Below, in pieces: positions 58,111-64,000 of a DNA stretch of 64,000 bases. The position numbers were made by a program, and so were the translations under genes. Positions within the stretch are counted from its first letter, which is position 1. Each line of letters starts with the position of its first letter. This DNA is from Protea cynaroides (taxonomy: Eukaryota; Streptophyta; Magnoliopsida; Proteales; Proteaceae): assembly GCA_028583415.1 (NCBI GenBank), contig CM053266.1:82280149-82344148 (forward strand). Direction: 5' to 3'. The notes under the pieces were generated by a model. It had not been told where the DNA came from. It did no database searches and saw nothing but the letters and a program-made list of their open reading frames with translations.

Positions 58111-59216
58111 TTAATTTCCATGATATAGATGGTTTTCAATGAGCATTAGATAGACATGATCAATGGCCAATATTAAAATACATCAACTTGCAAAGAATCA
58201 ATGGACGATTTCTACAAGCATGTAATGATATCAGACAAAAAATATACAATGTTCAAAAAAGAAAAAAATGAATAATGTATATGCATGAAAAAAACCATAC
58301 AGTAATGAAGCATGCATAACAACGAAGAACATGTACATGCAAATCAGAAGTTGAAACCACACTTAAATAAGCATGGGGTTCATTGTAAACCGAGAAGAAA
58401 AAAAGAAGCTAACCTGGTTCGAGGTGTTGCCGATGGTTGTCACAGCAGGTCGTGGAGATTGTCGAGGGTCATCGCAAGGTGTTGCGAGGTGGTCGGGGAG
58501 TGACCGATTATGATCACAGGTGGTGTCAGAGGTAGTCGAAGATGGCGATGGGAGATCGGTGGAGTGGGTTTCAAGTTGTTATGCTAATGGGCAGCAGAGT
58601 GGTGTTGGGATGGAAGGTTCACAGATGAGATAAGGTGGCCGAAGGTGGTTTGAAGCAGGAGGAGATGGGTTTTAGTGGAGGTGGTCTGATATGGGTTTGG
58701 GAGTTAGGTTCAGGGTGGATCGATAGGTTCCACAGGGGGATAGAATGCTGGTTACGGTGGTGAACAGTGGTGTGCAGGTGAGGTAGGTGGTGAGAAGGAG
58801 GAGCAGAGGTGGTCGGGTGCTGCCAATTTTCCCCTCTTTTTTTTTTTTTTTTCAGACGTAGCTCAGGCCAAAGATGGTCTGTTACAGCAAAACCCCGCCA
58901 GAAAAAAATCCTCTCTCATTCGGTTGAAATGGGGTTTTTTATAGCAGCTGGGGAGGAGGAGGTGGCGGAATGGGTAGAGGCATGGCTGGGCAGGTTTTTG
59001 GCAATGGGGTGTTCGGGCATGGCTGCTGGCCTGTGGCAGCATGGAGCTCGGTAAGGGAGAAGATGGAGGTGGCAGTGAGGGATGGTGAGGTGTAGGCTAG
59101 CAGCAAGAGCTGGCGGTGGGGTGTTCGGTGATACGGCTGGGTAGGTAGGTGGCAGCATGGAGAGGAGGAGGTGGCGGTGAGGGGTGCTGCTCGTTGGGCT
59201 CAAAGAGAGGAGGAGG
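58111..59216. other. Element F segment without genes
   Basis: Non-coding. It turns G-rich with many GGTGG and GGAGG words from 58400, with a T-run at 58837-58852. The strand-biased composition leaves open frames that carry no domain. Confidence 0.55.
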
Positions 59217-59398
59217 TGGCAGCACCTCCATCTTTTCCTCCCTCTCTCTCCTTTCGTTCTCTCTCTCTTTCTCCCTCTCTCTTTTCCCATTCTCTCTCTC
59301 TTCCTCTCTCTCTCCCTCTTCCTCTCTCTCTCTCTCCTCTCTCTCTTCCCATTCTCTCTCTCTCTTCCTCTCTCTCTCCCTATCCCTTATCGGGTTCT
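59217..59398 (+). repeat. CT-rich (CTCTCT) low-complexity tract
   Basis: TCTCTC and CCTCTC runs produce SLSLSL or RERERE frames on the two strands, not genes. The tract precedes a (TA)n run at 59424-59450 and an AT-rich stretch to about 59520. Confidence 0.95.
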
Positions 59399-59423
59399 TC
59401 CTTTTATTCGGATTCATGGCCGA

Positions 59424-59455
<32 letters not shown>

Positions 59456-59520
59456 ATATATAAAAATATATATAATATAACATATACAATATATTATATA
59501 ATATATAAATGTATATATAG
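59424..59520. repeat. (TA)n microsatellite and AT-rich tail
   Basis: (AT)n at 59424-59450, followed by ATATAATATA variants to about 59520. It could overlap a core promoter of F, but this is not shown. Confidence 0.9.
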
Positions 59521-59699
59521 CACTTACATAAAGTGCATACACATGGGCTGACCCGACTCGATCTGGGCCGGTTTGGGTTGGGTCAGATTGGACTGGTTGA
59601 GTTCGACGGGATTGGACTAAATTGGGCTTAAGCTGGGTTGGGCTGAGTAAGAATGGACTGGATCGGTTTCTCTCTCTATTATGGATCCTCTCAGCTTGC

Positions 59700-60165
59700 A
59701 ATTCCGCATGAAAATTTTGACGGCTTCTGTCTCAGATCTTCCACGTCCACTTTGAAGAGGACGGACAAAGGAGCACACTGGTACTCGAATCGCCTGATTC
59801 GGACGTCAGATGAACAAAATATGAAGAATTGAAGCTTTGACGATAATTCGGCTAGCAACTTTGCATGGGACCCGCAGGAAGCTTTTTCCCAAAATTCTTT
59901 ACGTCCGCTTTGAAGAGGACGGACAATGGAGCACAGTGGCACTTAAATCGTCTGATTCGGACTTTGGATGATCAAGATATGAAGAATTGGAGTTTCGACG
60001 ATAATCCTACCAGCAACTTTGCATGGGACTCGCAGGCGGCTTCTGCCCAAAATTCTTTACGTCCATTTTGAAGAGGACAGACAATGGAGCATAGTGACGC
60101 TTGAATCGTCGGATTTGGATGTCGGACAATCAAGATATATGGTCGAATGAAGTCCGATCGATTTA
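59700..60165 (+). repeat. ~158-bp tandem repeat in F, three copies
   Basis: The marker CGTCC(A/G)(C/T)TTTGAAGAGGAC appears at about 59743, 59902 and 60060, a period of 158-159 bp. Each copy continues with CAATGGAGCACAGTGG and ATGAAGAATTG-type words. Non-coding. Confidence 0.92.
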
Positions 60166-60617
60166 AATCACGATAATTTTCCCGATAAATCCTTAATTTA
60201 TGATAATTTACAGAAAAGTCCTTGGATTTAATATGCCAATTTCAATCCGACTAAAATCGCGACATCTTCTTCGTTTGATATCGGAATTGAGTGATTCTGG
60301 TATCATTTCGAAGGTATTTTCATGACCTTGTTGTAGGGCCCGCCAACATCAGCTTTGAAATCAACGCTTAGTGTCCAAACCTTAAATTCACCCGCAACCC
60401 CTCTGAATATGCTCACCAAGACTCTTGTACATTGGGGACACCCTAGCTCAGCCCACAACACCATAAAGAGCACAAAGGAATTGATCTATTATTGGTTTGA
60501 GAGAGTTTCACTTGCCTCCCCTGTACTTTCCAAATTTTCATCCCCCTCCGCTCTCTTACTGCCTATACACCAATAAAGTTCTGCTTGGCTAGGGATGGCA
60601 AAAATGGGGTGCTTACA
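60166..60617. other. Right end of element F
   Basis: Non-coding terminal part ending in GCAAAAATGGGGTGCTTACA. In the reverse direction this begins TGTAAGCACCCC, an LTR-like start. Confidence 0.6.
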
Positions 60618-60622
60618 GCCAC
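60618..60622. repeat. Target-site duplication GCCAC, right copy (element F)
   Basis: The left copy at 53651-53655 reads ACCAC. The two differ by one base. Confidence 0.8.
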
Positions 60623-61843
60623 GTCCTCTCCCTGATGCCCCATTCGTATCAAGTATACTAACCACACACATACATTCACATGCCTATTCCTAGGATCATC
60701 ATCATCATCATGTTATAATAAACGAAATTAAATATGCATGAACAATAATAACAGGAATAGTAGATGACATGTGATATGCACATTACAATCATACAATCAT
60801 AGAATCATACACGACATTGGACTCAATAAACGAAAATAATTTATTATTAGCCAATTAGTTTAGGTCTTGTTCCCTCACCTTTGATTGAGTGTAGATCCTC
60901 TTTCAAGCTCTAAGAATCACTTTTATATCACTAGAAAAACCTAACAAATTGATAGATTCTAATTAGAAATAAATCCCAACAATTTAAGCTTGCTGTAAAG
61001 CTAGGGTCGCAGGATGGGTCGTAGGTATCTGAGACCCCATGGTGTAGGGTCGATTACCCATCGACCCTATGTGCGACCACAGCCTCCCTGGACTTCCCGA
61101 GAGCATGGGGTCGATCATGTAGTCTCGTAGGTCCATTATATGAATGTTCTATAGCTCATAACTATGATTTTTACACACTTTCCATTGTCTATGTTGATTA
61201 CTTTCATGGATTCCTTCGAAACTCATCCATGGGTAGATTGATTTGGGTTTCTCCCAACCCTAACTTCTTCATAAGCTACTCTAGGGTCTTTCATAATTCA
61301 TGGAGAATGTATTCATACCTTAGGGTTGCTGAGATTCAGAGATTTCTCTGAATTCTTTCTCTTTAGTTGTTTATCAAATTCTCCTTCTCTTCTTATTCTC
61401 TTCCTTCTCTTCTCTTTCCCTCACTCTCAATTAGGGTTCCAAAAGGAGTGAAAGAGGCTAAGGGACGTCCTATTTATAGAGGAAAACCTCCCAAAATACG
61501 TCCCATCGAGTTTAGGAAAGGAAATTCTTGAAATTAGGAAAGTTTCCTAATTTACGGTTTCAGTCTGTCACCATAGGGTCGATGCTATGGTCGCAGAATC
61601 CGTCGACCCTAGGGTCTCAAGTCATCCGACCCTAGGACTGAAAATTCATGGGTTGGACTCTGTTGAGGTGGGGTTGACCCTACCTATTTATGCATGCGAC
61701 CCTACCCTCATATTTACTATTTTTGGGTCAAATTCATACCTGGTTTTGTGATTTCCTTTACGTACTTGGTCCACTTGGCTCGACCATGATAGGTAGACCT
61801 GATACAAGGTGGTAAGACCGGTTAGTTCGGTATGGGTCTTACA
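60623..61843 (-). repeat. 5' LTR of element B, outer part
   Basis: It completes the LTR split by F and ends GGGTCTTACA. It holds the ATC microsatellite (60698-60710), the two GGGTCG-rich blocks and the TATA box TATAAATA (61471-61478, -), the likely promoter of B. Confidence 0.95.
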
Positions 61844-61848
61844 GTAGT
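61844..61848. repeat. Target-site duplication GTAGT, right copy (element B)
   Basis: Exact copy of 20625-20629; element A pol continues here. Confidence 0.95.
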
Positions 61849-62415
61849 CCTGGTAGTTCTTCAGGAAATACATCTGAAAAGTCACGCATGACATCAATAT
61901 CCTCCATTCGTGGTGCTTCCTTTGTGATGTCGACCACTGATACTAGATACCCAACTCCTCCTTTCTCGAGGCATTTCCTAGCCTTCAATGCAGAGAGGAT
62001 GAGTTTTCATTTACGGAAAAGTTTGGTTCCCACAAAACTGAACTCTGCTCCTTTCTTGTCTTTAAATGTCAACTTCTTTTTGGCACATAGTAGGTTCACA
62101 GAATGTCGAGCTAACCAGTCCATTCCCAAGATGACGTTAAAGTCTGCCATCTCAAGTTGAATGAAGGTTGCATCCAAGGTTTTTTCATCAATAAGAACTG
62201 GCCATGGTCCATAACCTTTTTCTAATTCCACTTCTAATCCCATCGGCGATCGTACAAGCAGTTTATAATCTAAAGATTTGAGGGGTAGGTTCAGCTTCTT
62301 TCCAAATGACACAGATATAAAAGAATAAGTAGCTCCTGAATCAAAGAGTACTCTTGCGGGAATGCCATTAATAGGTACGATACCTGTGATTTGTTTTAAT
62401 TTAGTCTACATGTTC
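61844..62415 (-). pseudogene. pol: Element A pol, N-terminal part: protease and linker
   Basis: The protease region has LFDSGATYSFIS (His to Tyr), ILGMDWLARHS and LTFKDKKG. The linker before RT includes VDITKEAPRMEDIDVMRD-like sequence. It joins the RT part at 20629 once element B is removed. A frameshift lies near 62010. The pre-protease word CATGTAGACTAA is present as in B, C and D. Confidence 0.9.
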
Positions 62416-62441
62416 ACACAATGTAACACAAAATGAAAGGT

Positions 62442-63720
62442 TCAGGCCATACATGTGACCACATCAGGCGATGCGACAACATCCTTAGGTGTAACAGCAT
62501 AAACCTTCCCTTGCTGTAGCTGCTTCCTGGGTTTAGGACACTCCCTTGAAATATGTCCCACTTGATTGCAGTTAAAACACCTTATTCCTTTACTATTTTG
62601 CTTTGGTTGCGATGGGGCTGCTGAAGTAGTCTTGGCTGCAGCATTGAAACCTTGAGTACGGAAGGGTTTGAATGTCCTTGTATTCCCTCTGTTATTTGAA
62701 GTTCCAGTTGACCTTTTAATACCCCTGTTTTGAGCAAAATAGCTCTCTTTCTGGCTCGACTCTATTACTCGAGCAATTTGTACCGCTTCATTGTAAATTT
62801 TCTTTTCCAAGCCCAGAATATGTTCACGAATACTTCCCCTAAGTCCCATGACGGACCTTCGGGTCTTTGTATCTTCTGCTTGCATACTAATTGGTGCAAA
62901 GAAGAACAGCTCCTCATAACGCTGTTGATATGCATCGACAGTCATTTGTCCCTGATACAAACTCAAGAATTTTTTTCTCCATAGAATCTCTAAAAATTAT
63001 AAGAAAGTACTTCTCAAAGAATGCCTCGTTATATATACCCCAGGTCAGTTGGGCGTGCTTTGTTAACAGATAAGTCCGTGTGGACTTCCACCAGTATTGT
63101 GCATCGCCTTTCAGCATGAATGTTGCACACAGTACTTTCTCTTCCTCATTCACTATCATCATCATAAAATTCCTCTCCATCTCATCAATCCAGTGTGCTG
63201 GCCACAATGGATCAGCTGGCTTACCATTATATTCCTTGGGCTTCATCTTCAAGAAATGCTCGACCAGCCTGGAGTGGTCCAGCTGATACGGAGCGTAGGC
63301 CCCATACATAGGTGGTTGGTACTGATAGCCACCTTGAGCTACTTTCGGGTTCTACACTTGAGCCTGCATGACCAGAGTTTGAGGTGCATGGGGTACTGTA
63401 TTACTTCCCCTCAGTATTGTGCTTGCCTGTCCTGTTGGCATCGGTGTCGTCTGTGCAGCTGGGAAAGCCATGCATATGGCAGCTTGCATAGTAGCTTGTA
63501 TCTGCTGTATTTGCTATAGCTGTTGTGCCAAGTTCATTACAGCTGTAGCTAGGTCTGTAGGTGGGGCTGGCAAGTTGGTAGTATTTGTCTGGCCATTAAC
63601 CACGGACGGTGCCGTATTCAGATTCTCCTGTGTCTCCGGATGTATATGGCTGTCTTCCTCCACAGGTGGTGGTGGTGGAATAGAGTTACGGCTTTGTCTG
63701 GTCACTCTTCGCCCAACCAT
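62442..63720 (-). pseudogene. gag: Element A gag
   Basis: It starts MVGRRVTRQSRN then SIPPPPPVEED (63720) and ends CMA plus TGA (62442). Core motifs: FLKMKPKEYNGKPADPLW, WIDEMERNFMMM, ATFMLKGDAQYWWKS and YQQRYEELFFFAP. The zinc knuckle CFNCNQVGHISREC is intact at about 62540-62582. A stop near 63513 and a frameshift near 62970 break the frame. Confidence 0.92.
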
Positions 63721-64000
63721 TTTCTATTCTGATGATGGTAGTGCCTGTAAACAATCATAGCACATGTGAGGCAATCATTATAATTGTTCTCCAGTCAAAA
63801 TCCAACTAATCAATATCATTTTCAAAATTTTCAGATCATTCTGTCAAAAATACTATATTTTCCATCGTAGGGTCGATGGTAGGGTCGATCCTTATGCGAC
63901 CCTAGGGTATGCGACCCTGAGAATCACTGTCAGCTTACCGAGAGCCTAGGGTCGATGGTAGGGTCGGTATATGTCCGACCCTAGGGTCGACCCCTAGTTC
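63721..64000 (-). other. Element A leader with GGGTCG stem-loop array (runs off the window)
   Basis: From 63868 the array of GGGTCG and CGACCC words begins. The best hairpin is TAGGGTCGG (63959-63967) with CCGACCCTA (63975-63983), loop of seven. The antisense ORF of A, if present, would lie beyond the window. Confidence 0.85.

Larger units (their letters stand above)
53656..60617. mobile_element. Element F: large non-coding element with LTR-type ends (possible giant solo LTR)
   Basis: It is bounded by TGTGAGGATAG at the left and GGTGCTTACA at the right, with 5-bp flanks ACCAC and GCCAC (one mutation from a perfect duplication; the uninterrupted B 3' LTR has GCCAT here). Excluding G it is about 5.7 kb. 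There is no gag, pol, primer site or obvious internal LTR pair. TGGAGTCGCCACC and the CCTACGTAT ... CGTAGTTC words resemble long LTRs of Ogre/Tat-type gypsy elements, probably on the minus strand. A solo LTR or a non-autonomous LARD are both possible. It is packed with tandem repeats. Confidence 0.75.
20630..61843 (-). mobile_element. Element B: Ty3/gypsy chromovirus nested in A, itself carrying C, D and F
   Basis: Its 3' LTR is 20630-22823. Pol is at 22830-26345, gag at 26366-27652 and the leader at 27653-28264. Element C interrupts here. The antisense ORF resumes at 39463-40040, is interrupted by D, and finishes at 51973-52401. The primer site is near 52672-52688. The 5' LTR is 52689-53655 plus 60623-61843, split by F. 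Without the inserts it would be about 11 kb. It is closer to A than to C or D in LTR motifs and shares A's RT active-site change. The two LTRs differ by several percent in their first 280 bp by eye. Confidence 0.95.
15369..64000 (-). mobile_element. Element A: Ty3/gypsy chromovirus (Tekay/Del-like), runs past the window end
   Basis: The outermost element is read right to left. Its 3' LTR is 15369-17676 and pol runs from 17677 to 20629. Pol is then interrupted by element B and resumes at 61844, followed by gag (62442-63720) and the start of the leader (63721 to the end). The 5' LTR lies beyond the window. The pol order protease, RT, RNase H, integrase with a chromodomain-like tail defines the group. 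B's insertion leaves GTAGT on both sides (20625-20629 and 61844-61848), which proves the two halves were once contiguous. Confidence 0.93.

Noticed and set aside
58916..59489. Charged RERERE and KKERERE frames
   Set aside because: Reverse translations of the CT-rich tract.

Overview
This is repeat-dominated plant nuclear DNA: no intact host gene is visible, and almost all coding sequence belongs to plant LTR retrotransposons. The species cannot be named from the sequence. A probable organelle-derived insertion opens the window, and about 49 kb of nested Ty3/gypsy elements close it, as expected of a repeat-rich flowering-plant genome.

Layout. 1-1925: sequence that reads like plant mitochondrial DNA (a probable NUMT), split by a probable solo LTR, then an AT microsatellite. 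3388-9960: one degenerate Ty1/copia element on the + strand with both LTRs, its reverse-transcriptase region split by a foreign insertion of about 1.2 kb. 9961-15368: old non-coding DNA with a possible exon relic, a MITE-like element and simple repeats.

15369-64000: a nest of Ty3/gypsy elements (chromovirus, Tekay/Del-like: LTRs of about 2.2-2.3 kb, Met-tRNA-type primer site, C-terminal chromodomain-like integrase tail). Element A (- strand, from 15369 beyond the window end) is the outer host. Element B (-, 20630-61843) sits in A's pol with a perfect GTAGT duplication. Inside B lie C (+, 28265-39462, both outer ends missing), D (-, 40041-51972, complete, perfect ATGGG duplication) and F (53656-60617, in B's 5' LTR, a large non-coding element with LTR-type ends and GCCAC/ACCAC duplication). 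G, a hAT-like non-autonomous transposon (54839-56080) filled with CCACCN repeats, sits inside F. Insertion order: A, then B, then C, D and F in B, then G in F.

Besides gag and pol, the gypsy family shows three unusual shared parts: (i) an antisense ORF of about 410-435 codons between the 5' LTR and gag, resembling the 'putative plant transposon protein' family; (ii) an ORF inside the LTR whose C-terminal part, ending HDSSCECNSCVFD plus stop, differs between subfamilies mostly at third codon positions; (iii) a GGTCG-core stem-loop array in the leader and LTRs whose stem sequence changes by subfamily (TAGGGTCG in A and B, GAGGGTCG in D, TGTGGTCG in C) with matching changes in the other arm. Every gag, pol and antisense ORF carries stops or frameshifts, and A and B share a catalytic Asp-to-Asn change in reverse transcriptase.
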